Source: an uncultured Bacteroidota bacterium (GTDB taxonomy: Bacteria > Bacteroidota > Bacteroidia > Chitinophagales > Chitinophagaceae). From it: a DNA stretch of 5,946 nt. This document shows, piece after piece, positions 1 to 5,946 of this stretch. The stretch spans positions 1-5,946 of the forward strand of contig CAIJZG010000152.1 of assembly GCA_903825065.1 (NCBI GenBank), written 5' to 3'. Position 1 is the first letter of the stretch, and each line of letters opens with the position of its first letter. The translations under genes and the position numbers were made by a program. Under the pieces are notes generated by a model, which searched no databases, was not told the DNA's origin, and saw only the letters and a list, made by a program, of their open reading frames with translations.

Positions 1-823
1 AAAATTTTTCAAATACTTTCTTTTTTTCTTCTTCAGCTAAGCCTTCGCCCAGATCTGCCACTGAAAATTCAACCTGATTATTTTTTTGATCTAATGATAT
101 CGTAATGGGAGTGCCTTTGTTCGCATATTTATTGGCATTATCAATTAAATTATTCACCAGCATCTGTAGTAATAAAGGTTCGCCAATGATATATATTGAT
201 TCACTAATTTTCTCTTCGATAACTCTCGCAGGGAATCTATTTTTAAAACTATCTACACAACCTTCGAGTAAGTCTGATAAATTTATTTCCTGTTTGTTTG
301 AGGCATACGCACCAGCATCTAATTGTGCAGCAAAAAGAATATTATTACAAAGTGAATTTAATCTGTTTGCTTCCTGTAGGGTATTGCTAATAAGCATTTG
401 CCTTTTGTCTTCGTCTAGTTGTCGCTTTTGTAAAGTCTCCAAGTTTAATTGAGCCACAGCAATAGGCGTTTTTAATTCGTGCGTTACAGCCATCATAAAA
501 TTTTGCTGCTGCTGCGACAATTTAATCTGGCGTCGGGTAGCTCTAAATACAAAAACAGCTCCTACAAGAATCAACACTAAAAAGGTAGTTCCTTCGCTTA
601 TAAATTGAATGGTTTTTCTTTGGGTTGCGTTTCCAATTGTCACTGCATCACGATAATAATTTGGATCGTCGTGTTTTAATTCACTTAACATGATATTGGA
701 AATCATTCTATTTTGTTTATCCAGAGCGATAAACCACCATAGTAATGCAGCCACCATGTAAGAAAGTAGTATCCAATATACTGCAGTAACAAGCGTTAAT
801 TTACTTTTCAGTAAGGGGCTCAT
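1..823 (-). CDS. Membrane sensor histidine kinase (3' end cut by window)
   Basis: Two-component sensor kinase that should autophosphorylate on a histidine and pass the phosphate to a response regulator not seen here. 274 residues are visible from ATG at 823. There are two membrane segments, at about residues 10-34 and 72-93, around a short extracytoplasmic loop of roughly 37 residues. Segment two runs almost directly into the dimerisation domain with no room for a HAMP domain. The H-box reads VTHELKTP with the phospho-acceptor at His115. The N-box of the ATPase domain is LVNNLIDNANKY (222-233), and the G1 box is DLGEGL (257-262), followed by VFEKF at the window edge. The G2 box and any C-terminal extension lie outside. 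The start codon overlaps the gldH stop (ATGA, 820-823), which fixes the start and suggests translational coupling. The signal sensed cannot be told; a link to gliding or the cell envelope is only inferred from position. The kinase assignment is firm. Confidence 0.95.
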   Translation of the reverse strand, partial: MSPLLKSKLTLVTAVYWILLSYMVAALLWWFIALDKQNRMISNIMLSELKHDDPNYYRDAVTIGNATQRKTIQFISEGTTFLVLILVGAVFVFRATRRQIKLSQQQQNFMMAVTHELKTPIAVAQLNLETLQKRQLDEDKRQMLISNTLQEANRLNSLCNNILFAAQLDAGAYASNKQEINLSDLLEGCVDSFKNRFPARVIEEKISESIYIIGEPLLLQMLVNNLIDNANKYANKGTPITISLDQKNNQVEFSVADLGEGLAEEEKKKVFEKF

Positions 824-1284
824 GAATGAATTTTTTCTACGCGGATTCCTGCATTAAGTATTGATGGCAAAGGATCTTCACGCATTATCTGTTGTAAACT
901 AAATTGATATACTCCTTTCTTTAAATGAATGGGGCTATTGGTAATTCTAATTCGATGATCAAATACGTCGTCCATTCCACTACCTAACCAACCTGTGGCA
1001 TTATTTGCAAGTTGAAGATTAACTTTTTGTGTATTAGATTTTTCGGATGGAGCTGTGGTAATGATATTCAGCCAAAGATTATTAAAATGAAATGCATCTT
1101 CGTGCCGAATAACCACATAAATATTATAAGAAGCAACAGTATCTTTTACTTCAAATTGAAAGCTTGGTTGATTCTTGCTGGCCCATTGATGTTCTGGAAA
1201 AAAAACAGTTTGTTCAAAGCTGTCAAGTTTATTACAAGACCAAAGTGTACTTATTAAACAAACTGCAAGAATTATTTTTTTCAA
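820..1284 (-). CDS. gldH: Gliding motility lipoprotein GldH
   Basis: GldH is one of the lipoproteins needed for Bacteroidota gliding, a motility tied to the type IX secretion system; its exact biochemical role is not settled. The 154-residue product is of normal family length. It starts with two lysines, a hydrophobic stretch and a lipobox LWSC, giving lipidated Cys17. Family-typical blocks follow: YNIYVVIRHEDAFHFNNLWL, GWLGSGMDDVFDHRI, and near the end QIMREDPLPSILNAGIRVEK. After Cys17 come Asn-Lys-Leu-Asp, without the paired acidic residues of a surface export signal, which fits a periplasm-facing lipoprotein. The start codon is TTG at 1284. No ATG or GTG is available between the in-frame yicC stop and the lipobox, and the signal peptide begins correctly at this TTG. 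The gene lies 45 nt downstream of yicC and overlaps the kinase gene by 4 nt. Some non-gliding Bacteroidota also carry gldH, so motility itself is not proven. Confidence 0.92.
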   Translation of the reverse strand: MKKIILAVCLISTLWSCNKLDSFEQTVFFPEHQWASKNQPSFQFEVKDTVASYNIYVVIRHEDAFHFNNLWLNIITTAPSEKSNTQKVNLQLANNATGWLGSGMDDVFDHRIRITNSPIHLKKGVYQFSLQQIMREDPLPSILNAGIRVEKIHS

Positions 1285-1298
1285 CTTACTAATTTTTA

Positions 1299-1306
1299 CA
1301 AAGGTA
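1299..1306 (-). promoter_or_regulatory. Possible Bacteroidota -7 promoter element upstream of gldH
   Basis: On the minus strand the yicC-gldH gap contains TACCTTTG, an exact match to the Bacteroidota -7 consensus TAnnTTTG, ending 14 nt before the gldH TTG start. I do not see a good TTG -33 element at the expected distance upstream. This could be a weak internal promoter giving a very short leader, or a chance match in A/T-rich DNA. Confidence 0.3.
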
Positions 1307-1329
1307 AAAGGGATGCTAATCCTTTTGAG

Positions 1330-2205
1330 TTATAAAACATTTAAAACTTGTTCTTTTGCTTTTTCTAGTTCGTCTTTCATTAATATAACACATTTCTGCA
1401 TCACTGCATCGTAAGCTTTAGAACCCGTGGTATTAATTTCTCTACCAAATTCCTGTAAAATAAATGAGAGTTTCTTTCCCTTGCTCATATCTTTCTCATT
1501 TAAAATATCTCTGAAATATTTACAGTGATTGTTCAAACGAACCTGTTCTTCACTAATATCAATTTTCTCTATGTAGTAAATTAATTCCTGTTCTAATCTG
1601 TTGGGATCGTAATTATCCTTACCTACATTTTCTTCCAGCACTTTTAATAATCCATCGCGAATACGCTGGCGACGTAAGGGTTCTAATTCAACGATTTGTT
1701 TTTGTTGAATTTCAATATTGGTTAAACGTAAAAGCAAGTCTTTTTCCAGCGACTTCCCTTCATCCATTCTATGTGCATTTAAAAAAGATATAGCTTCTTT
1801 CAAAACCAATTCAAATCCCTTCCATTCTTCGTCGCTCAGCATTTCTGTGGAAGGAGTAATTACATCAGGTAATTTTAAGATGGTACTTAATATGTCGCCG
1901 GTTTGTAAATTTAATTCAGCGGCCAGTTCTGCAACAGGCAGATAATAGGCTTTAGCAAGTTCAGTGTTAATCGTAACAGGTTTACTGGCACCATTTTGTT
2001 TGAGAGTAATATTACATTCAACACTTCCCCTTTGTAAACCTTCGCTTAAAATATTACGAACATCAAATTCAAAGGGTTTCAATAAAGAAGGAATATTTAA
2101 ACGTAAATCAAACTGTTTTCCGTTTAAAGATTTAACCTCAACCAAGAAAGTTTTTCCGTTAATGGTTTGTTCGGCTCTTCCGTAGCCAGTCATCGAGTAA
2201 AGCAT
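1330..2205 (-). CDS. yicC: YicC/YloC family endoribonuclease
   Basis: Member of the YicC/YloC family. The E. coli protein is an endoribonuclease acting in small-RNA turnover; the role in Bacteroidota is not established. The N-terminal YicC-like domain (about residues 1-155) opens with MLYSMTGYGRAE and contains VEVKSLNGKQFDLRL, both typical of the family. The C-terminal domain (about 200-291) contains the hallmark GKKLSFILQEFGREINT followed by GSKA, matching the conserved NREANT-type segment of the family. A GTG codon two codons upstream (2211) would also open the frame, but ATG at 2205 gives the usual N-terminus directly before SMTGYGR and 291 residues, the normal family size. No Shine-Dalgarno sequence is visible, as is common in this phylum. 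It appears to be the first gene of the yicC-gldH-kinase cluster, just after the terminator of the upstream Sus operon. Confidence 0.95.
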   Translation of the reverse strand: MLYSMTGYGRAEQTINGKTFLVEVKSLNGKQFDLRLNIPSLLKPFEFDVRNILSEGLQRGSVECNITLKQNGASKPVTINTELAKAYYLPVAELAAELNLQTGDILSTILKLPDVITPSTEMLSDEEWKGFELVLKEAISFLNAHRMDEGKSLEKDLLLRLTNIEIQQKQIVELEPLRRQRIRDGLLKVLEENVGKDNYDPNRLEQELIYYIEKIDISEEQVRLNNHCKYFRDILNEKDMSKGKKLSFILQEFGREINTTGSKAYDAVMQKCVILMKDELEKAKEQVLNVL

Positions 2206-2243
2206 AGACACTTGTTATTGGTGCAATGTAAGCAATGTTTTAA

Positions 2244-2275
2244 AAAGGGTAAATCTTATTCACGAATCATTACAA
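2244..2275 (-). promoter_or_regulatory. Weak candidate promoter for yicC
   Basis: On the minus strand a TTG (2275-2273) is followed after 21 nt by TACCCTTT (2251-2244). The arrangement resembles the Bacteroidota TTG / TAnnTTTG promoter, but the -7 element carries two mismatches. It would place the transcript start about 30 nt before the yicC ATG. A promoter is expected somewhere between the upstream terminator and yicC, and this is the best candidate I can find by eye. Confidence 0.2.
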
Positions 2276-2302
2276 CTGATACAAGTTTTAATGATTGATT
2301 CT

Positions 2303-2338
2303 AAAAACAGAGCGGTCCCGAAAATTCGGGACCGCTCT
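2303..2338 (-). terminator. Rho-independent terminator of the Sus operon
   Basis: A perfect inverted repeat with 14-nt arms (2309-2322 pairing with 2325-2338; arm AGAGCGGTCCCGAA) forms a GC-rich stem with a tiny A/T loop. On the minus strand it is followed, after a single G, by five T residues (2307-2303). It lies 30 nt past the susF-like stop codon, where the operon should end. On the plus strand no T run follows, so it works as a terminator only for minus-strand transcription. Confidence 0.88.
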
Positions 2339-2368
2339 TCAAAAACCACTATTAAACGAAAAGTTGAA

Positions 2369-4168
2369 CTATTGTTTAGTAAGGGTATACTGACCGGTTA
2401 AGAAATTCACATCAATCAAATAATTTCCAGACACAGCAGGTGCTGGAGTATTTGAACTTGGAACTGCTCCGTCTGCTAATATGGTTCCACCTGTTGCACT
2501 AGATCCCCCAAATTTATGAGACCAATCACCATTTACAGGCAATAGCAAATAACCTTTACCAGCAGTTAAAGCAACTGTAAGCTGATAATCAGTTAGACTA
2601 ATTCTAGTAAATTGTTGTGAAGGTGTAGGAACAGGATTATTCCATCCACCTGCAGTTGCATCTCCCACAATAAATAAACCACTTGGAGGAGGAACTGGTC
2701 CTAAATAAGGAGTAACTGTATATGTGTTAGTTTGGAAGTTAACAATGATCTGATAGTAACCACTAGTTGATGGAGCTGGAGTATTTGATCCAGGAACTGA
2801 ACCATCAGCTAATAATGCACCACCTGTTGCACTTGCACCACCAAATTTATGACTCCAGTCTCCATTTACCGGTAAGAATAAATAGCTCTTTCCTGCAGTC
2901 ATATTTACTACTGCACCGAAAGAAGCACCATCAATTCTGGTAAATTGTTGAGAAGGAGTAGGAACTGGATTTGCCCAGCCACCATCTGTTGCATCACCTA
3001 CAATAAATAAATTGGTAGGGATGGTATTGGTAAATGGTGTTACAGTATAAGTACCTGTTTGGAAGTTCACAACGATAGAATATAATCCAGTTGTTGCGGG
3101 AGATGGCGTATTAGAACCAGGAACCGCATTATCAGATAATAATGCACCACCTGTTGCACTTGTGCCTCCATATTTATGACCCCAATCTCCATTTACAGGT
3201 AAGAATAAATAACTATCGCCCGCTTTTAAGTTAACAACTATGCCATAAGATACCGCATCGATTCTTGAGAATTGTTGAGATGGCAATGGAACTGGATTTG
3301 ACCAGCCACCATCAGTTGCACCACCTACAATATATAATGCAGGAGGAACTGGAGTAAAGGTTGTTACGTTAATTTTTGCAACGTTTGAATTTACCATTTT
3401 GGTAGCATAGTTAGTACCTAAGTAACTAACCACTCTAAACTCTAAAGTTTTGGTAGATCCTCCAATTACTCCAGCAGCAATTGCTAAAGAATTCAAATCA
3501 TTCACAGTGAAACTAGTAGTTAAGTTCGTACCAGTTTTAATTACTTGTGGGTTAGCAAAGTTGCCACCAACGGTATCCACTTGTAATGCATAGTTGATTG
3601 TGTTGGTACCATATGAGGTAGCTGTCCAACCCAATGAAATAGCTTTATTGCTAGCATTAGCTACCAACAAAGTCAGGTCTGCAGAAGAAGATGGAGTAAG
3701 CGTAATTGGTACCAGGTAAGAAGAAATCTTTACAGTAACTGTATTCGATTGTAATGGATTATTATTATTTGCGTAAGCGGAAGTAACTCTAATATCGAAA
3801 GTGAAAGATTGCCCTGGTGTAAAACCAAAAGCAGCTAACATATCGTTAAGTTGTTGACCAGTGAAGGTAATTTTTGGTTTACCAACAACAGTAGTTACAA
3901 TTTCTTTTGAAAAATTACGACCTGTAGAATCTATTTCTAAAGTGAATTTTTGATTAGAAGAAGCTGTAGCATAATTTGGATCATTCCACGTAAAAAAAGC
4001 AACAATTTTATTAGAATCGCCTGGAGCAGGATTGATCTCAGTTGATGATGGAATTAATGTTACCGGAGTTCCACTTCCGAATAATTGCAAGGGCCCCACT
4101 TTGTTACAAGCCGATAAAATAACGGCAAGAACTAATGTGAGAAAACCAGTTTTTATTATATATTTCAT
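2369..4168 (-). CDS. SusF-like glycan-binding lipoprotein with three tandem modules
   Basis: SusE/SusF-family lipoprotein that binds glycan at the outer membrane for a SusC/SusD uptake complex; SusF of Bacteroides has no catalytic activity. The 599 residues start at ATG 4168. The signal peptide ends in lipobox LSAC with lipidated Cys21. Two Ig-like beta domains follow (about 22-148 and 150-272); the first resembles the N-terminal SusE domain, with FFTWNDPNYA and LEIDSTGRNF. Three tandem carbohydrate-binding modules begin at residues 278, 387 and 498, each with the pattern LxIVGxATxGGW, NPVP, PSQQF, LPVNGDW, HK and SATGG. The repeated tryptophans (GGW and GDW) are plausible glycan-stacking residues, which is inference. 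The protein is longer than Bacteroides SusF (485 residues) because of a second Ig-like domain. No paired acidic residues follow Cys21, so the surface export signal is not obvious. It lies 57 nt after the susE-like gene and is last in the operon. Alpha-glucan is the likely ligand, unproven. Confidence 0.9.
   Translation of the reverse strand: MKYIIKTGFLTLVLAVILSACNKVGPLQLFGSGTPVTLIPSSTEINPAPGDSNKIVAFFTWNDPNYATASSNQKFTLEIDSTGRNFSKEIVTTVVGKPKITFTGQQLNDMLAAFGFTPGQSFTFDIRVTSAYANNNNPLQSNTVTVKISSYLVPITLTPSSSADLTLLVANASNKAISLGWTATSYGTNTINYALQVDTVGGNFANPQVIKTGTNLTTSFTVNDLNSLAIAAGVIGGSTKTLEFRVVSYLGTNYATKMVNSNVAKINVTTFTPVPPALYIVGGATDGGWSNPVPLPSQQFSRIDAVSYGIVVNLKAGDSYLFLPVNGDWGHKYGGTSATGGALLSDNAVPGSNTPSPATTGLYSIVVNFQTGTYTVTPFTNTIPTNLFIVGDATDGGWANPVPTPSQQFTRIDGASFGAVVNMTAGKSYLFLPVNGDWSHKFGGASATGGALLADGSVPGSNTPAPSTSGYYQIIVNFQTNTYTVTPYLGPVPPPSGLFIVGDATAGGWNNPVPTPSQQFTRISLTDYQLTVALTAGKGYLLLPVNGDWSHKFGGSSATGGTILADGAVPSSNTPAPAVSGNYLIDVNFLTGQYTLTKQ
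2372..3337 (-). repeat. Three tandem carbohydrate-binding module repeats in the susF-like gene
   Basis: Three consecutive in-frame units lie at 3337-3011, 3010-2678 and 2677-2372, with periods of 109 and 111 codons. By hand count, units 1 and 2 share about three quarters of their residues. The plus-strand string CCACCTGTTGCACT recurs exactly at 3147, 2820 and 2487, giving spacings of 327 and 333 nt. Unit 1 carries GDWGHK like the single module of the neighbouring susE-like gene, whereas units 2 and 3 carry GDWSHK. This points to tandem duplication inside the gene. Confidence 0.9.
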
Positions 4169-4225
4169 AAGTTTTTTTTTAGTTGGAAGAAATAATAATT
4201 GCCTATCAAATCTTCTTTTAAAAAA

Positions 4226-5062
4226 TTATTGTTTGGTTACTTTGAATATTCCTTTTTGGAAATCGACATCTATTTTATAAGTTCCACTAGCTGCAGGGCC
4301 TGGGAAGTTATCATTAAAGTCATATCCAAAAACGCCGCCAGTTTCCCCTGAAGGAGGAGAAGTAGTTTTGTTACAAGCAAACTTATGACCCCAATCACCA
4401 TTTTTAGGTAGGAACAAATATTCTTGTCCTCCAATTAATGGTACCGTGATAGAATATAAAGTAGTACTCACTTGTGTAAATTGCTGTGCAGGAACAGGAA
4501 CCGGGTTACCCCATCCACCTGCAGTAGCGCTTCCAACTAAATATAAAACTCCACCAGACGGCACACCCACTTTTGGAGGTGGATTATATGTAGTTACACT
4601 AAAAGTCAAAGTATTTGATGTAACTAAAGTTGCCACGTTACCATTCATGGTAGCATTTAAGCGCACATCAATACTGGCAGCAGTTCCAACAGTTAAATTC
4701 AATCCAGCTAATAGTGTATTGAATTGGTCTTGGGTATAAGTAACTGCTAAGTCTTTAGAAATGGAAATAGTAAGTTTATTTGGACCTGCAAAATTATTAC
4801 CAGTAATATCAATTTCAAGAGTATATGCCACATCTTGAGAACTGATACCGCTTGCAAAAACATAACCAGGATTAGTCCATGAGAATACCACACCAGTCTG
4901 ATCCTTTGTAGCATAACTCAGTGGAACAGTTCCGCTAACAGAAGCCTTAAGTGCCGGAACATTTCCACCTTTGTAGAATTGTTTTGCTTCATCCTTTTTA
5001 CAAGAACCCAGCATCATTGCTATGGCGCTTATAAAAAACAGTTTTGAGATAATTAATTTCAT
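4226..5062 (-). CDS. SusE-like glycan-binding lipoprotein with one module
   Basis: SusE-family outer-membrane lipoprotein expected to bind glycan next to SusC/SusD. The 278 residues start at ATG 5062, 26 nt after the susD stop. The signal peptide ends in lipobox LGSC (Cys21), followed by Lys-Lys-Asp-Glu. That matches the K-(D/E)2 type of lipoprotein export signal known from Capnocytophaga and predicts surface exposure. Residues 22 to about 165 form the N-terminal SusE Ig-like domain, with FSWTNPGYVFASG and LEIDITGNNF. Residues 173-278 form a single carbohydrate-binding module homologous to those in the downstream SusF-like protein, with GGWGNPVPVPAQQF and GDWGHK. After HKF this module has about ten extra residues (CNKTTSPPSG region) compared with the SusF units. 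Bacteroides SusE has two such modules and 387 residues, so this version is short. Function is assigned by family and context; alpha-glucan as ligand is inferred. Confidence 0.88.
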   Translation of the reverse strand: MKLIISKLFFISAIAMMLGSCKKDEAKQFYKGGNVPALKASVSGTVPLSYATKDQTGVVFSWTNPGYVFASGISSQDVAYTLEIDITGNNFAGPNKLTISISKDLAVTYTQDQFNTLLAGLNLTVGTAASIDVRLNATMNGNVATLVTSNTLTFSVTTYNPPPKVGVPSGGVLYLVGSATAGGWGNPVPVPAQQFTQVSTTLYSITVPLIGGQEYLFLPKNGDWGHKFACNKTTSPPSGETGGVFGYDFNDNFPGPAASGTYKIDVDFQKGIFKVTKQ

Positions 5063-5088
5063 GACAATTATTTTATTAAGTTAATATT

Positions 5089-5946
5089 TTAATATCCTGG
5101 ATTCTGAACTAGATTCACATTTGAGGAAATATCAGAAGATGGAATAGGATATATTTTACGATAAGCGTCTACACTTGTTCCGCTTTTAACTCCACCTTTC
5201 CAAGGCCATAAATAAGAAGACTCTACAAATTTATTATAACGAATCAAATCTGTTCTTCTATGACCTTCCCAATACAATTCTCTAGCTCTTTCATCTAAAA
5301 TAAAGTCAGTAGTTAACTGATCTGAAGTTATATTTCCATTAGCATTCCCATATGCACGAGTACGCAAATTATTGATATAGGTTAAAGCTAAAGCAGCATC
5401 ACCGCCAGTGCCTCCTCTTAAAGTAGCTTCTGCATAAATCAGATATTCTTCAGCAAGACGGAAAATTGGAAAATCAACATCTGAAAAATCTAAACTTTGA
5501 CCAGCAGCTCCTGTTTTTGTAACATTTCTATATTTAGTAATTGCATAACCATCTGTAAAGCTGGTTAAATCAGAAATATCTAAGTTTTGACCAGGAGTAT
5601 AAAATTGTGATCTTGTATCAACAGTGCCAGTTACATCAGGAAATAAAGCAGGAATATTTTTAGTTGTTCTCACACCAGACCAGCCACCAGTAATACCAAA
5701 ATTAGCAGCAGGCATACTTCCACCAACAGGTGCATGCGTTAAAAATGTTGTTCCGCCATAACCTTGTATTTTTAAACCGTCATAGTTGATCGTTAAAATA
5801 AACTCACTGGTGTTTTGATTATTATCTGCTAACATCAATTGAGTATACTTTGGAATCAATGAATAACCGGCATCGATTACTTTTTTAGAATAAGTAACTG
5901 CATCAGCATATCTAGGAGATCCAGTATATACCTGAGCATTTAAATA
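5089..5946 (-). CDS. susD: SusD/RagB-family glycan-binding lipoprotein (5' end cut by window)
   Basis: SusD-type proteins form the extracellular lid of the SusC TonB-dependent transporter and capture oligosaccharide. 285 C-terminal residues are visible, about half of a typical SusD. The frame is open to the window edge: reading begins YLNAQVYTGSPRYADAV and YSKKVIDAGY, the usual SusD helix before the ligand loop. The true start and signal peptide therefore lie outside, and the TTG at 5859 is internal. Other landmarks are YGGTTFLTHAPVGGSM (a segment I associate with starch-type SusD proteins), FPIFRLAEEYLIYAEA (159-174), the family signature ELYWEGHRRTDLIRYNKF (223-240), and the C-terminus IYPIPSSDI...NLVQNPGY. 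It precedes the susE- and susF-like genes with a 26-nt gap, clearly one operon, and a susC gene should lie immediately upstream. SusD family membership is certain; the alpha-glucan substrate is inferred from the susE/susF neighbours. Confidence 0.95.
   Translation of the reverse strand, partial: YLNAQVYTGSPRYADAVTYSKKVIDAGYSLIPKYTQLMLADNNQNTSEFILTINYDGLKIQGYGGTTFLTHAPVGGSMPAANFGITGGWSGVRTTKNIPALFPDVTGTVDTRSQFYTPGQNLDISDLTSFTDGYAITKYRNVTKTGAAGQSLDFSDVDFPIFRLAEEYLIYAEATLRGGTGGDAALALTYINNLRTRAYGNANGNITSDQLTTDFILDERARELYWEGHRRTDLIRYNKFVESSYLWPWKGGVKSGTSVDAYRKIYPIPSSDISSNVNLVQNPGY

Noticed and set aside
105..452. Plus-strand open frame of 115 codons
   Set aside because: It is antisense to the conserved histidine kinase domain and has no recognisable product; a shadow frame.
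1012..1257. Plus-strand open frame of 81 codons
   Set aside because: It is antisense to gldH, whose own protein is clearly conserved.
1718..2185. Two plus-strand open frames (1718-1945 and 1964-2185)
   Set aside because: Both are antisense to yicC and show no protein-like features of their own.
2309..2338. The perfect palindrome as an operator or attachment site
   Set aside because: Its position 30 nt after a stop codon, its GC-rich stem and the T run on the transcribed side fit a terminator better, and no integrase or regulator gene is near.
2372..3337. Tandem repeats as a CRISPR-like or non-coding array
   Set aside because: Periods are whole codons and the units translate to homologous protein modules, so the repeat is a coding domain duplication.
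4032..4739. Plus-strand open frames at 4032-4280 and 4446-4739
   Set aside because: They mirror the susF- and susE-like genes; their apparent Gly/Pro-rich content comes from the opposite strand.
5857..5859. TTG at 5859 as the start of the SusD-like gene
   Set aside because: The frame continues upstream to the window edge with conserved SusD sequence (ADAVTYSKKVIDAGY), so the gene is truncated by the window and this codon is internal.

Overview
The window reads as a chromosomal piece of a Bacteroidota bacterium, most likely from the Chitinophagaceae or a close relative. The evidence is a SusD/SusE/SusF glycan-uptake locus, the Bacteroidota-specific gliding lipoprotein GldH, A+T-rich DNA, gene starts preceded by A/T-rich leaders instead of Shine-Dalgarno sequences, and Bacteroidota-type promoter motifs. 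Every gene is on the minus strand, so transcription runs from high to low coordinates, and the window cuts a gene at each end. I see no tRNA, rRNA, CRISPR array, insertion sequence or prophage gene.

Right part (2369-5946): the distal half of a polysaccharide utilisation locus. In transcription order it holds the C-terminal half of a SusD-type glycan-binding lipoprotein (cut at 5946), a SusE-like lipoprotein with one carbohydrate-binding module, and a larger SusF-like lipoprotein with three tandem copies of that module. The gaps are 26 and 57 nt, and a strong GC-rich hairpin followed by a T run (2309-2338) closes the unit. In characterised Sus systems these lipoproteins sit at the outer membrane around the SusC transporter and hold alpha-glucan (starch or maltodextrin) for uptake. 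A SusC gene is expected just outside the window, upstream of susD. The alpha-glucan substrate is inferred from the SusE/SusF association and the SusD sequence type; no enzyme gene is visible.

Left part (1-2211): a second, housekeeping-like cluster read in the same direction after the terminator. It comprises yicC (YicC/YloC-family endoribonuclease), gldH (gliding motility lipoprotein, apparently starting with TTG) and a membrane sensor histidine kinase whose ATG overlaps the gldH stop codon. The kinase is cut at position 1 after its G1 box. The 4-nt overlap suggests that gldH and the kinase are translationally coupled.

Nothing here amounts to a clearly new system. The points most worth a second look are the kinase coupled to gldH, the unequal module counts and export signals of the SusE/SusF pair, and the near-identical tandem modules in SusF. 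No gene-free stretch exceeds 300 bases; the longest (about 163 nt, 2206-2368) holds the terminator and probably the yicC promoter.
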